From positions 124,001-188,000 of the forward strand of contig NZ_CANMZV010000005.1 of the NCBI RefSeq assembly GCF_947502415.1: a stretch of 64,000 nt of DNA, given 5' to 3'. Under the pieces are notes generated by a model, which was not told where the DNA came from, did no database searches, and saw nothing but the letters and a program-made list of their open reading frames with translations. Made by a program: the position numbers and the translations under genes. Each line of letters opens with the position of its first letter. Position 1 is the stretch's first letter. Below are positions 48,499 to 57,527 of the stretch, piece after piece. The stretch comes from an uncultured Photobacterium sp. Its GTDB lineage: Bacteria > Pseudomonadota > Gammaproteobacteria > Enterobacterales > Vibrionaceae.

Positions 48499-49608
48499 AT
48501 GGACAAAATGTTTAAGCGTTCTATTCTTGGTGCAGCTATCGCAACAGCTGCAATGGTTTCTGCATCAGCAAATGCATATACAATCGGTGAGTCAAATGAC
48601 GCACAAGTTGAAGTTTACGGTGTCGTGTCAATTTCTGCTGTCGATTATGGTACAGATGACGGTTTTACTTCTGAAGATGGTTCCAAGAAAGATGAAGGCT
48701 GGGTTCTTGAAAACGAAACTCGTGTAGGCTTCCGCGCGGCACAAGCAATGACCGATAGCCTTGAAGCGTTTGTTCAGGTTGAATCTGGTTGGGTGTTGGA
48801 TGAAGGTGCAGACCTAGGTAACCGTGATACATTTGTTGGTATGCGTGGGGACAGCTGGGGGCAGGTTCGCTTTGGTCGTATGCTGACACCTATGTATGAG
48901 CTGGTGGACTGGCCATACAGTGCGTCAAACATGGGCACAACGTTTGACCGTGGTTGGCGTAGCGGAGAGCGTTTCCAGTTTGACCGTAAGAGTCAGCAAA
49001 TTCGTTATGATTCAGCATCAATTGCCGATATGCTGACATTTAGCTTGTCGTACGGTAAAGGTAGTGAGAAATCAAGCGATTCATCATTCGTAGGTGGTAA
49101 AGTTTCGATCGCTCCTGTTGATATGCTAACCCTACATGCAGCGTTTGAGTTAGGTGAGGATACTGTTTTTGCATCAGGAAGTGATGCGACCTTTAATAAA
49201 GATGGCACTCTAAATGAGGCTGGCAAGCAAGGTTCTGTCGGTGATACTGATGCATACTTTGCGGGCTTTGAACTTCGTCCTATTGACAGTTTGATGTTTG
49301 CAGCTGCTTATAAAGTAGGCGAATACGATGCAACCAACAAGGGCGGTTTCGATTATGATAAGCGTGAAATCGATGCTTTCTCGCTTCAGGCTAACTACTA
49401 CATGGGCGATGCCCTGTTCCGCCTAGGTTATGCCAACCAAACTGGTGAAACAGATACTAAGGAAGATACAACTTTAGACTTTGAAACCATCACTGGTGAA
49501 TTCGGCTATAGCTTCAATAGCGTTTATACATTCCTTCGTATTGCTGAGCACAGCAACGATGGCGAAGGTGATGTAATGGTCCGTGTTGGTACTGAGTGGT
49601 ACTTCTAA
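48499..49608 (+). CDS. Outer membrane porin (general Gram-negative porin family)
   Basis: 369 residues. Signal peptide MFKRSILGAAIATAAMVSASANA, then a beta-barrel pattern: VEVYGVVSISAVDYG, ENETRVGFRAAQ, the porin-typical SWGQVRFGRMLTPMYELVDW constriction-loop region, and a C-terminal phenylalanine (VGTEWYF) for outer-membrane assembly. ATG 48499 is preceded by TAGGAG. The long upstream region suggests complex control. I cannot tell which vibrio porin (OmpU-like or other) this is. Confidence 0.9.
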   Translation: MDKMFKRSILGAAIATAAMVSASANAYTIGESNDAQVEVYGVVSISAVDYGTDDGFTSEDGSKKDEGWVLENETRVGFRAAQAMTDSLEAFVQVESGWVLDEGADLGNRDTFVGMRGDSWGQVRFGRMLTPMYELVDWPYSASNMGTTFDRGWRSGERFQFDRKSQQIRYDSASIADMLTFSLSYGKGSEKSSDSSFVGGKVSIAPVDMLTLHAAFELGEDTVFASGSDATFNKDGTLNEAGKQGSVGDTDAYFAGFELRPIDSLMFAAAYKVGEYDATNKGGFDYDKREIDAFSLQANYYMGDALFRLGYANQTGETDTKEDTTLDFETITGEFGYSFNSVYTFLRIAEHSNDGEGDVMVRVGTEWYF

Positions 49609-49636
49609 TCTTTAATTAAAGAGATTAATGTTCTTG

Positions 49637-49666
49637 AAAGGCTTCAGGTAACTGAAGCCTTTTTTA
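49637..49666 (+). terminator. Terminator after the porin gene
   Basis: AAAGGCTTCAG / CTGAAGCCTTT, GTAA loop, six T. Confidence 0.93.
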
Positions 49667-49826
49667 TTTGTATCAATCATAAAGTAAAGTAGTAATGGCT
49701 CTATTGGTATTTTTAGTTTATTTGCTGGTGTGATTTATATTGAAGCGGGTTTTAATTGAAAGTGGAGGTTAATTTATAGAGGGAGCCAGGTCACGGAGAT
49801 AACCTGGCTATAGCAGGATAAAGTTT

Positions 49827-50492
49827 TCAGTTGATGTTTTTGATTGCCCAGCTAAGGAATTCTTGTTTTTCTTCTTCACTCATTTGATTATAAACGTTTT
49901 TTAAAGTTATCAGTTTAGAAGATGATGTTTGCTGTTCATGATAATTTGAAGAGGTTATGTTTTTTTGAGTGGGCGGGTTTATATTGTTGGCGTTAATGTT
50001 AGCCGTATTTATGTTTTTAGATTGATTGTAACTGGCTAATAAGTTTGCATAATTTCTGGATAATGAAAAGCCATCAAGAGGAAGCTTCTCGTTGGTGTAA
50101 TCAATAGAAGCTCCGGACGTGTTTTTTAAGCTTATGGATATTGATTTATCAAATTTTTGTGCTGATTCGTAAGAAGCTAATGGTGGGATTGTCATCGTCA
50201 ATTTTTCATCGACACTATTAAAGCTTAGTACTTGTGGAGCTGACCGATATTTTTTCCCCTGGCTTGAACCTTTGTTATAAATTTTTTGGATTTCATAGAC
50301 GATTTGGTTTTGCCCGTTAGGGAGTGTTATTTGATCAGGGTGTGAACTGACGAATGATAATAAGCCACTTCTCCCATCTTCGCCATTAATTGATAAGATC
50401 GATACTTCCTTAGGTAGTTCTAACTTTACGTCTGCGGCAACAGGTAGTGATAGCAGGCTAAGTAGGCTACAGGTGATAATGCGTTTTTTCAT
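49827..50492 (-). CDS. UPF0319 / DUF2057 family exported protein
   Basis: 221 residues. Signal peptide MKKRIITCSLLSLLSLPVAA, then VKLELPKEVSILSINGE, LPNGQNQIVYEI and the C-terminal MSEEEKQEFLSWAI typical of UPF0319 (YccT-like). Function unknown; YccT has been linked to curli control in enterobacteria. An asparagine-rich stretch (residues 157-180) is a local oddity. Stands alone. Confidence 0.85.
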   Translation of the reverse strand: MKKRIITCSLLSLLSLPVAADVKLELPKEVSILSINGEDGRSGLLSFVSSHPDQITLPNGQNQIVYEIQKIYNKGSSQGKKYRSAPQVLSFNSVDEKLTMTIPPLASYESAQKFDKSISISLKNTSGASIDYTNEKLPLDGFSLSRNYANLLASYNQSKNINTANINANNINPPTQKNITSSNYHEQQTSSSKLITLKNVYNQMSEEEKQEFLSWAIKNIN

Positions 50493-50913
50493 TGAAGTAG
50501 AGCCTCTTTTTTATTGCAGGTAAAAGCAAAAAATAATTAATATTTCATCACTTATAATAACTTATAGAAATACTGTTTCATGCTGCTTTTTATTAATTTG
50601 TCATGAAATAAGAGAGGAGTCACAAGATGTGTTTTTTCATGTATTGAGGTTATTCGCCTGGGCTTTAATCATGAATTTACAGATAATGGATTATTCTTTT
50701 GTAGAATGTCATTTTGTGTCGCAATCATCACTGGTGACTGTGTTTTGCGTCCCGACATGGTTGTGTTATGAGCGTTTAGGGGGGATTAGGAAAAATCTGA
50801 TAGGGCACAACTGTATTGAGGATTACAAGACTGGTGGTAAAATGCATCCTTATCGATGAAGGTGGTGCGGTCGCATCGCCGTATGTGTCATCATTCTTAT
50901 TTAAGGTTCTTTC
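50493..50913. other. Intergenic region upstream of gltX
   Basis: About 420 bases, AT-rich. A 76-codon open frame at 50629-50859 lacks a ribosome site and family features and I do not count it. It should hold the promoters of gltX and of the divergent UPF0319 gene. Confidence 0.5.
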
Positions 50914-52338
50914 ATGACGGTTAAAACTCGTTTTGCTCCAAGCCCTACAGGCTTTCTTCATGTTGGTGGTGCTCGTACTGCACTTTATTCTTGGTTGTTT
51001 GCTAAGCACATGGGCGGTGAATTTGTTCTTCGTATTGAAGACACTGACTTGGAGCGCTCTACACAAGAAGCGATTGATGCCATCCTTGAAGGTATGGAAT
51101 GGCTTGGTTTGAACTGGGATGAAGGTCCTTACTACCAGACTAAGCGCTTTGATCGTTACAATCAGCTAATTGACCAGTTACTGACTGAAGACAAGGCTTA
51201 TAAATGCTACTGTCCGAAAGAGTTACTTGAGGAGCTTCGTGAAGAGCAGATGGCTGCTGGTCTGAAGCCTCGTTACGATGCGAACCATCCAAAGGTGATG
51301 GAGGCAAATGGTGCAGCTACGGAAGAAACGCCATTTGTTATTCGTTTCCGTAACCCGAAAGAAGGTACTGTGGTATTTGAAGATCATGTTCGTGGCCGTA
51401 TCGAAATTGCGAACAGCGAACTTGATGATCTGATCATTCGTCGTGCTGACGGTAGCCCGACTTACAACTTCTGTGTGGTTGTTGATGACTGGGATATGGG
51501 GATTACCCAGGTTGTTCGTGGTGAAGACCATATTAACAATACACCTCGTCAGATTAATATCTACAAGGCATTGGGTGCGCCGGTACCTGAATTTGCGCAC
51601 TGTGCGATGATCCTCGGTGATGATGGTGCGAAACTGTCTAAGCGTCATGGTGCCGTAAGCGTAATGCAGTATCGTGATGAAGGTTATCTGCCTCAGGCGC
51701 TATTGAACTACCTTGTTCGTCTTGGTTGGTCGCATGGTGATCAGGAAATCTTCTCACTAGAAGAGATGATTAAGCTGTTTAGCCTGGATTCTATCAGTAA
51801 GTCAGCATCTGCCTTCAACACAGATAAGCTATTGTGGTTGAACAACCACTACATCAAGACTGCAGAGCCTGAGTATGTGGCTAAGTACCTGCAATGGCAT
51901 TTGGATCAGAAAGAAATTGATATTGCTAACGGCCCAGCGATCACTGATGTGATCAAGCTCGTGGGTGAGCGTTGTCATACTTTGATTGAACTGGCTGAGC
52001 AATCTCGCTACTTCTATCAGGATTTTAGCGAATTTGAAGCTGGGGCGGCCAAGAAACACCTTCGTCCAGTTGCAAAAGAAGCACTGGCACTGGCACTTGC
52101 TAAAGTTGAAGCGCTTACAGAGTGGACAACTGAAAATCTGCACAATGTTATTAAAGAAACTTGTGAAGAGCTTGAGCTTGGTATGGGTAAAGTTGGTATG
52201 CCACTCCGCGTTGCTGTTACAGGTCAAGGCCAGTCGCCATCTGTTGATGCTGTAATGCAGCTTGTTGGAAAAGATCGTGTGGTTGAGCGAATCAATATGG
52301 CATTGGCTTTCATTGCTGAGCGTGAAGCCAACGCTTAA
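50914..52338 (+). CDS. gltX: Glutamyl-tRNA synthetase
   Basis: 474 residues, class-I synthetase. HIGH-type motif in [20 protein letters not shown] and KMSKS-type KLSKRHGA. The CYCPKEL region and the C-terminal anticodon-binding helices are complete. Charges tRNA-Glu with glutamate. Terminator at its end. Confidence 0.97.
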   Translation: MTVKTRFAPSPTGFLHVGGARTALYSWLFAKHMGGEFVLRIEDTDLERSTQEAIDAILEGMEWLGLNWDEGPYYQTKRFDRYNQLIDQLLTEDKAYKCYCPKELLEELREEQMAAGLKPRYDANHPKVMEANGAATEETPFVIRFRNPKEGTVVFEDHVRGRIEIANSELDDLIIRRADGSPTYNFCVVVDDWDMGITQVVRGEDHINNTPRQINIYKALGAPVPEFAHCAMILGDDGAKLSKRHGAVSVMQYRDEGYLPQALLNYLVRLGWSHGDQEIFSLEEMIKLFSLDSISKSASAFNTDKLLWLNNHYIKTAEPEYVAKYLQWHLDQKEIDIANGPAITDVIKLVGERCHTLIELAEQSRYFYQDFSEFEAGAAKKHLRPVAKEALALALAKVEALTEWTTENLHNVIKETCEELELGMGKVGMPLRVAVTGQGQSPSVDAVMQLVGKDRVVERINMALAFIAEREANA

Positions 52339-52356
52339 TTAGTTGTGATGGAAGTT

Positions 52357-52394
52357 AAAGCGGAAGAGGTGATTAGCCTCTTCCGCTTTTTTTT
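52357..52394 (+). terminator. Terminator after gltX
   Basis: AAAGCGGAAGAGG / CCTCTTCCGCTTT, near-perfect 13-base stem, eight T. Confidence 0.93.
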
Positions 52395-52570
52395 CATTTT
52401 TTAGTTCTCTCTTGGTATTTCTTAACACAGTCAAAAAAACTTTCGGCTGTGGCACATTCTTGAATTGCTCTCTTCGGTATCTCAACATGCTCACCAGCAA
52501 GAAGGAATGCTGAGGTATTAAAGCTAGCAGCTAACATGATGATAGCCCCTAGGGCAGCTAGTTTTTTCAT
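52394..52570 (-). CDS. 58-residue exported protein, unknown
   Basis: ATG 52570 to TGA. Signal peptide MKKLAALGAIIMLAASFNTS(A), then about 36 mature residues with two cysteines nine residues apart (ECATAESFFDCVKKYQE) and a basic end. TAAGG ribosome site just upstream. A disulfide-bonded mini-protein in the periplasm is plausible. Not recognised. Its stop lies in the gltX terminator. Confidence 0.6.
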   Translation of the reverse strand: MKKLAALGAIIMLAASFNTSAFLLAGEHVEIPKRAIQECATAESFFDCVKKYQERTKK

Positions 52571-52831
52571 ACGCCTTACTTCTCCATACTTACTTTACAC
52601 TGTGTAGTGAATTTATTATCAGTAGACACAGTTAAAGCGTAGATCACGATCATTTTTTTCAAATCTTATTAAGCATTGGTTTGCCTACCATAAATGAGGC
52701 ATGATAGGGCTGCTGAATAGCAATGGAGAGTGAAATGTGAACGAGATAGCAAAAATATGAGCTTGTGTTAGTGTTGGGATATATCGCTATTGACATGATT
52801 TAAGAGTGTTTTTATTATTTTCTCACCCTTT

Positions 52832-52907
<76 letters not shown>

Positions 52908-52948
52908 ATTTTTTATGTTTTTCTCTTATTTGAGAAAGACATTACAGG

Positions 52949-52973
52949 AACCTCGCTTCGGCGGGGTTTTTTG
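52949..52973 (+). terminator. Terminator after tRNA-Ala
   Basis: CCTCGC-ttcg-GCGGGG stem with six T, 42 bases after the tRNA. Confidence 0.85.
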
Positions 52974-53155
52974 TTATTGGTGCTTATGATCGGAAGGACT
53001 GAGTTGGTATTCAGAGGTGATAATGAAGGGCAATTATTATTCAGTTTGGTATGAGGTATTGAATTGTTAGGGTTATTCAAAATTGCTAAGTAAGGGAATT
53101 TGGATAACTGTTTAGGGTGGTGTGCAGATTAGATAAAAAGCATGCCATAGAGAAA

Positions 53156-53232
53156 TGGCGCTCCCTACAGGAGTCGAACCTGTGGCCTTCCCCTTAGGAG
53201 GGGGACGCTCTATCCAGCTGAGCTAAGGGAGC
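53156..53232 (-). tRNA. tRNA-Arg (CCT)
   Basis: 77 bases with CCA encoded. Acceptor GCTCCCT / AGGGAGC, D arm GCTCAGCTGGATAGAGC, anticodon stem TCCCC / GGGGA with loop CTCCTAA (anticodon CCT), T arm CAGGTTCGACTCCTG. Confidence 0.95.
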
Positions 53233-53293
53233 TTCAAGTTTGCGCTTGAATTGCCATTATACCTAAAATCTTTCTTTTTTTAAGCAATTAGTA

Positions 53294-54430
53294 TCATCGA
53301 GGTAACTGCTTGGTCAGTAAATCACCAGGTTGGATGCTGCTGGCTAAATCTGTCTGCTCAACAGAAAGCTCTGCTGATTTTTCGTAAATCCGTTCAGCGG
53401 TTAGGGTGATATCGGTTTGAACCATATGATTGCGCGGGATACCCTGTTGATCGATAAACCCGGCGCTATGCCATAGTTTTAGTTGATCGCCGCGTTGGAT
53501 ACCGTGAATGCGGCCAATGTTGATATGAACGGTATTGCCAAAGACGTTCACAACCTCCGGCAGGCTGGTTCGGCAGGATAGGGCTGTTTCCAGATCCAGC
53601 ATCATATTGCGGCTGACTCTTTGTACTGCCTGACCATAACTGGATTGCCAGAAACGGGCGCTATGGGTATCAACTTGGCTGACTTTGGAAAAAGGCCATT
53701 GAGCGACCTCTCGGTAATTGTTCTGCATCAGAGTCTCGCCGGTTTTTCCGTCGATAATTTCTAGCGTGGCGGCAAATTGACGGTTGATCTTATCATCCCG
53801 GATTACCTTTTGATCTAGCGTTGATGTTAAGTCAGTTATTTGACCGTTAATGATATATTGGGCGTCATTGTCTTCTGCCAGCATCATCAGTGTACTTGGC
53901 TGACCGGCATTGATCGGTACCCGTGTTACGCCTGAGACGATAAAGCTTTGGGATTTTCGTTCAATTTGGCGCTTAAGCATATGGGTAAAGTCATTGCCCA
54001 GTTTATAAACTCCACCCATTGACGCATGCTGAGGGGATGTGATGTTGAAGTTACCCAGTAATACACTTTTTTTATATTGGATTTTGTGGCAACTCTTTGC
54101 CGATGGGTAAAGATCGATACGTGCCGTTAGGTAATATTTGCCGCCTTTCTTTTTGGTGTCCAAGACCATGACGTGGCGTACTTCATTGCCGCTGAATTGA
54201 TATTCCTGCTGCTCGGTTGCGAGGTAGGGGCGAAGGTGGGAAAAACTGGCTATATCGGCTCCGACGTATCCCATAGCCTGGTAAACTGCATCTTCTAGCG
54301 CATTGATTCTGGCTGTACTTTCACTTTCAAGTATCATGGCCGTGCCTGTTACTTCCATCTTGGCGGCATTGGCCTGGAATGAAGCGATTAAGCATAGGCT
54401 ACTAAAGAGCTTTTTTAGTTTTTTATTCAT
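53294..54430 (-). CDS. flgT: FlgT, flagellar H-ring/basal-body protein
   Basis: 378 residues. Signal peptide MNKKLKKLFSSLCLIASFQANA, then the FlgT layout: KMEVTGTAMI and RINALEDAVYQAMGYVGADI (N domain), ITSPQHASMGGVYKLG, YIINGQITDLTS, and a C-terminal domain with VFGNTVHINIGRIHGIQRGD. FlgT builds the H ring around the LP ring of sodium-driven vibrio flagella. Divergent from flgOP, as in Vibrio. ATG 54430 chosen for the signal peptide. Confidence 0.92.
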   Translation of the reverse strand: MNKKLKKLFSSLCLIASFQANAAKMEVTGTAMILESESTARINALEDAVYQAMGYVGADIASFSHLRPYLATEQQEYQFSGNEVRHVMVLDTKKKGGKYYLTARIDLYPSAKSCHKIQYKKSVLLGNFNITSPQHASMGGVYKLGNDFTHMLKRQIERKSQSFIVSGVTRVPINAGQPSTLMMLAEDNDAQYIINGQITDLTSTLDQKVIRDDKINRQFAATLEIIDGKTGETLMQNNYREVAQWPFSKVSQVDTHSARFWQSSYGQAVQRVSRNMMLDLETALSCRTSLPEVVNVFGNTVHINIGRIHGIQRGDQLKLWHSAGFIDQQGIPRNHMVQTDITLTAERIYEKSAELSVEQTDLASSIQPGDLLTKQLPR

Positions 54431-54568
54431 GGTATTCAACTTAGGTATGAAAATTGCTTGCCAATTGTTTAGCTGAAGATAAAACTTGCCGTTTCTTCTA
54501 TCAAGTATATTAGTGTCATGCAAAGAGTGTTCCTTATAGCATTTTTGTATAGATAAGGAATTAATCGG

Positions 54569-54595
54569 TAAAGTTTTTCTGTCTATGAACGATAA
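54569..54595 (+). promoter_or_regulatory. Sigma-28 (FliA) promoter of flgOP
   Basis: TAAAGTTT, 11 bases, then AACGATAA, against consensus TAAAGTTT-N11-GCCGATAA: 14 of 16 matches. Predicted start about 54602, 31 bases before the flgO ATG. It also shows that the in-frame ATG at 54585 lies inside the promoter and is not the start. Confidence 0.82.
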
Positions 54596-54632
54596 CAGTC
54601 TACAACTCTCTTTTCATCCGGAGCAGGCAAGA

Positions 54633-55268
54633 ATGAAAAAATGGATAGTCCTGATACTGACAGCGATGACTGTATCTTGCTCATACTCTCCGATATATAA
54701 CGGAAAAGAACCCTACTCAGGGAGTTCTTTTTTGTTAACGGAAACGCCTCGTCATACGATGGACTTCTTTATCGAAGGGCTTACTGAGCAGTTGGTGACA
54801 TCGAACCAGTACCTAAGTGCAAAAACGCCGCTGGCTGTCACTTCATTTGTTGATCTGCAGGACATGAGTGAAACCAACTGGCTGGGCAATACTGTAACTG
54901 AAGGCTTTATTTTCCAGATGCAGCAGCGGGGTTATACCGTTGTTGATTATAAAGCAACAGGTGCGATTAAAGTGACTGCTGATGGTGACTTTACGATCAG
55001 TAGAAACTGGCGTGAGCTGGCATCGGAACAACCTGTTGATTACGTGCTGACAGGTACAATGTTAAGACAAGGTGGCGGGGTTCTGCTTAATGCCCGTATT
55101 ATTGGTATGCGTTCACGAGTGGTGATTGCTACGGCACAGGGCTTTTTGCCAGCCGACCGGATTGGACGTGACCTCGATACATTGAATAAAATGCGGGTAC
55201 AGGATGGCGTGATTATTCGCAGTAAAGCGAATACCCTTGAGCGCAATACCGTAGTGTTAAAACCTTAG
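54633..55268 (+). CDS. flgO: FlgO, flagellar outer-membrane lipoprotein
   Basis: 211 residues. Lipoprotein signal MKKWIVLILTAMTVSC (Cys16). Mature part has PLAVTSFVDLQDM, NWLGNTVTEGFIFQMQQRGY and PVDYVLTGTMLRQGGGVLLNARII. In V. cholerae FlgO and FlgP are outer-membrane lipoproteins needed for full motility. Start at 54633 is fixed by the signal peptide and by the sigma-28 site upstream. flgP follows eight bases later. Confidence 0.92.
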   Translation: MKKWIVLILTAMTVSCSYSPIYNGKEPYSGSSFLLTETPRHTMDFFIEGLTEQLVTSNQYLSAKTPLAVTSFVDLQDMSETNWLGNTVTEGFIFQMQQRGYTVVDYKATGAIKVTADGDFTISRNWRELASEQPVDYVLTGTMLRQGGGVLLNARIIGMRSRVVIATAQGFLPADRIGRDLDTLNKMRVQDGVIIRSKANTLERNTVVLKP

Positions 55269-55276
55269 GAGTTGTT

Positions 55277-55702
55277 ATGCGTTATTGGTTTATGCTGGTG
55301 ATTTTCTTGTTGGCTGGTTGTCAGCCTCTGACCCAGATTCGCAATGAAGATCTGATCACCGCAGTGGGCTATGCGTCCATCAGCGAGCAGCGTGGCCGAA
55401 CCATAGAGGAAAAACGAGTAAGGGCGATGAGAGCATCCAAGATTGATGCTTATCGCGAGCTGACCGAACAAGTGTACGGTATGCGGATCAGTGCCCGGGC
55501 TGGAATGGAAGATCAGCAGTTGGGGATTGAGAATACTGATGGTGCGGTCGATGGTATTATTCGCGGTGCTGAGGTACTTCGTAGCTATCCGGTCGGCGAT
55601 AGTTATGTCACGGAGATGCAACTGGATCTTCGAAAGATGGATCGTATGAAGCAACATGGTGAGGTTTACCATGTTCCTACTAACCAAGAGACTTTGTTCT
55701 AA
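55277..55702 (+). CDS. flgP: FlgP, flagellar outer-membrane lipoprotein
   Basis: 141 residues. Lipoprotein signal MRYWFMLVIFLLAGC (Cys15). LPP20-like middle: AVGYASISEQRGRTIEEKRVRAMRASKIDAYRELTEQVYG and GIIRGAEVLRSYPVGDSYVTEMQLDL. Works with FlgO in the outer membrane near the flagellar base. Ribosome site TAGGAG between the genes. Confidence 0.93.
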   Translation: MRYWFMLVIFLLAGCQPLTQIRNEDLITAVGYASISEQRGRTIEEKRVRAMRASKIDAYRELTEQVYGMRISARAGMEDQQLGIENTDGAVDGIIRGAEVLRSYPVGDSYVTEMQLDLRKMDRMKQHGEVYHVPTNQETLF

Positions 55703-55713
55703 AACTGATAAAT

Positions 55714-55747
55714 GGCGAAGCGGTGTAGTATATATATTCGCTTCGCC
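55714..55747 (+). terminator. Hairpin after flgP
   Basis: Perfect nine-base stem GGCGAAGCG / CGCTTCGCC with a 16-base AT loop, 12 bases after the stop. No T run, so terminator activity is uncertain. Confidence 0.5.
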
Positions 55748-55773
55748 TCTCATGTTGTATGTTGTGAAAAAAG

Positions 55774-56554
55774 GGTCATGACTCAAATAGGTTGATATGT
55801 GTTAGTCTATCCACTTTTCCTTGTAAGTACCTCACCTATGGCAACCATCCAAGTAAAATGTCGTTTCTGCCACCAAACTTAACTCGTGCGTAAATACGGT
55901 ACTGGTTCTGGCGGATTTCAACGGTTCAGATGTCTTGATTGTAAGCGAACCTTTCAATTGGAATACGCCTACGAAGCCTGTCGGCCTGGTGTCAAAGAAA
56001 AATCGTTGATATGGCAATGAATAGCTCTGGCGTCAGAGAAACTGGAAGGGTACTGAACGTTGCTTACAACACGGTATTGAACACTTTAAAAAACTCTTGT
56101 CAAGACAAGTGACGACCATCCCATTCGATACAGCTAATCTTGAGTTGATATGTGAGGTCGATGAACAGTGGTCATTTGTGGTCAACAAGAAGCATCGCCG
56201 TTGGCTTTGGTATGTGGGAGCCTCGTTATAAACGAGTCATTGCCCATGCTTTTGGTAAACGGAACACAGATGCTCTACTTACGCTCTTAGGCCTGCTTTC
56301 GCCCTTAATATTAGCTTCTTTTGCACCGATGATTTCAGTGTTTATGCCAGTACTTTACCGAGAGAAAAGCATATTGTAGGTAAGCGTTTTACTCAACGAA
56401 TCGAGAGAACCAATCTAACATTGCGTTCAAGACTAAAGCGTTTGGTTCGCAGAACCATTGGTTTTTCAAAATCTGAAGAAATGCATGACAAGGTCATCGG
56501 CACATTCATCGGGCGAGAGTTCTATCTATAATCCAACACTTTTGAGTCACGACC
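55774..56554 (+). mobile_element. Decayed IS1-family insertion sequence
   Basis: 781 bases, close to the 768 of IS1. Imperfect terminal inverted repeats begin GGTCATGACTCAAA at the left and GGTCGTGACTCAAA (complement) at the right. Flanking 8-bp direct repeats GAAAAAAG and GAAAAATG differ at one base, as expected for an old target duplication. Inside are recognisable InsA and InsB sequences broken by mutations. Inserted between convergent flgP and flgN, disrupting neither. Confidence 0.88.
55838..56531 (+). pseudogene. IS1-family transposase InsAB' pseudogene
   Basis: InsA zinc-finger part: MATIQVKCRFCHQT, a TAA stop at 55880-55882, then LVRKYGTGSGGFQRFRCLDC. A frameshift follows near 55996-56003 (short A run). 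InsB catalytic part: CEVDEQWSFVVNKKHRRWLW, then frameshifts near 56215 and 56305, then IGRTNL-type tail RFTQRIERTNLTLRSRLKRL ending in GREFYL and TAA. At least one stop and three frameshifts, so no active transposase. Confidence 0.9.
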
Positions 56555-56657
56555 GAAAAATGGATGGTAAAAAGAGAAGAGGGTCAGTTTCGGGCTGTTT
56601 TCTTGATTGGCTATTCTTTGCCGCTTAGCTTAATACGCTTTAATTATTGTCGCTTAA

Positions 56658-57086
56658 TTACGCTTTAATATTGGTTCCTAGTGAGCGGATATTTTGTGCC
56701 GCACCGCTGCTATTATACGTCATTTGTTGTTTGCCACGGCTTTGTTGGAAGAGATTATTGAGTTTGTGGAAACTCAACTGAGCTCGTTGCAGAGCCTCGC
56801 CGTTGATTTCGTTGATTTCCTTGCAGCGCGAGACTGTTGTTTTAATAGATTCAACTTTTTCTGCCAGATCAGGATCTTCTGTCAGCTGCTGGCTATGGGC
56901 ATGGCTTGCAATTAGGTGATCTTGTTGCTGAATCTTGTTTATTAAGGCAAGCTTGTCTGTCGCAAGTTTAGCGATGTCAGCCGATTTACGTGCAACAATC
57001 GCTTCTTTTTCTTGTTCCAGCAGGCGAGAGAGAGAAACCAGGGTCGCCAGTTGCAGCTCTAGTAACTGTTCGATAGTTTGGGACAT
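56658..57086 (-). CDS. flgN: FlgN, flagellar export chaperone
   Basis: 142 residues, largely helical. IEQLLELQLATLVSLSRLLEQEKEAI opening, then heptad-like helices and a glutamine/serine-rich tail. FlgN escorts hook-filament junction proteins FlgK and FlgL. Sits directly behind flgM on the same strand and shares its sigma-28 promoter. Confidence 0.9.
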   Translation of the reverse strand: MSQTIEQLLELQLATLVSLSRLLEQEKEAIVARKSADIAKLATDKLALINKIQQQDHLIASHAHSQQLTEDPDLAEKVESIKTTVSRCKEINEINGEALQRAQLSFHKLNNLFQQSRGKQQMTYNSSGAAQNIRSLGTNIKA

Positions 57087-57130
57087 GCGTTTCTCTCTAT
57101 AATCACAGGTTGCAACAGGCCTGTCTGTGG

Positions 57131-57454
57131 CTATAGGCCTTGTAGCTCATCTTCAAACTTCAACATATTTGATGCCAGCTTATCTGCATCAATTTTGTAT
57201 TCGCCATTTGATATGGCGTCTTTAATTGCTGCGACTTTGGCGTTGTCAAAGCTTGGTTCAGCCGCAAGCTGTTGGTGGATTTGTCCGGCTGCCTTGCCTT
57301 GAGAACTCAGTGAAACGGCATCTTTCTGGCCGCCTCCTGGAGCTGCAACTTGTTGATTTTTCGCAGAGCCTGAAGCTGAGCCAGAAATGCTGTTGTTATT
57401 GCTTCGAGCTGTGGTCATTGGATGACCGGATCGAAGCTGATCAATACTTGCCAT
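57131..57454 (-). CDS. flgM: FlgM, anti-sigma-28 factor
   Basis: 107 residues. A disordered, serine/glycine/asparagine-rich N-terminal half and a C-terminal sigma-28-binding helix region (DNAKVAAIKDAISNGEYKIDADKLASNML). Holds FliA inactive until it is exported through the finished hook. A sigma-28 promoter lies upstream (57493-57519), so it is autoregulated through its target. Confidence 0.93.
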   Translation of the reverse strand: MASIDQLRSGHPMTTARSNNNSISGSASGSAKNQQVAAPGGGQKDAVSLSSQGKAAGQIHQQLAAEPSFDNAKVAAIKDAISNGEYKIDADKLASNMLKFEDELQGL

Positions 57455-57492
57455 AAATTAAGCCTTTGAACAATAAACTAGAGACAGTTTCT

Positions 57493-57519
57493 ATTTCGGC
57501 TGTCCCTGTAATAACTTTA
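57493..57519 (-). promoter_or_regulatory. Sigma-28 (FliA) promoter of flgMN
   Basis: In the minus direction TAAAGTTA, exactly 11 bases, GCCGAAAT: 14 of 16 matches to TAAAGTTT-N11-GCCGATAA. Predicted start near 57486, about 32 bases before flgM. Confidence 0.85.
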
Positions 57520-57527
57520 GCATTTAA

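Noticed and set aside
50629..50859. Plus-strand open frame of 76 codons before gltX
   Set aside because: No convincing ribosome site, odd composition, ends in the gltX leader. Could be checked for conservation, but I see no support.
54446..54466. TTGGCAAGCAATTTTC on the minus strand as a sigma-54 promoter for flgT
   Set aside because: The -12 GC is replaced by TC and the site would leave almost no leader before the flgT start.
56152..56379. 75-codon open frame as a separate gene
   Set aside because: It is a frameshifted piece of the IS1-family InsB transposase.
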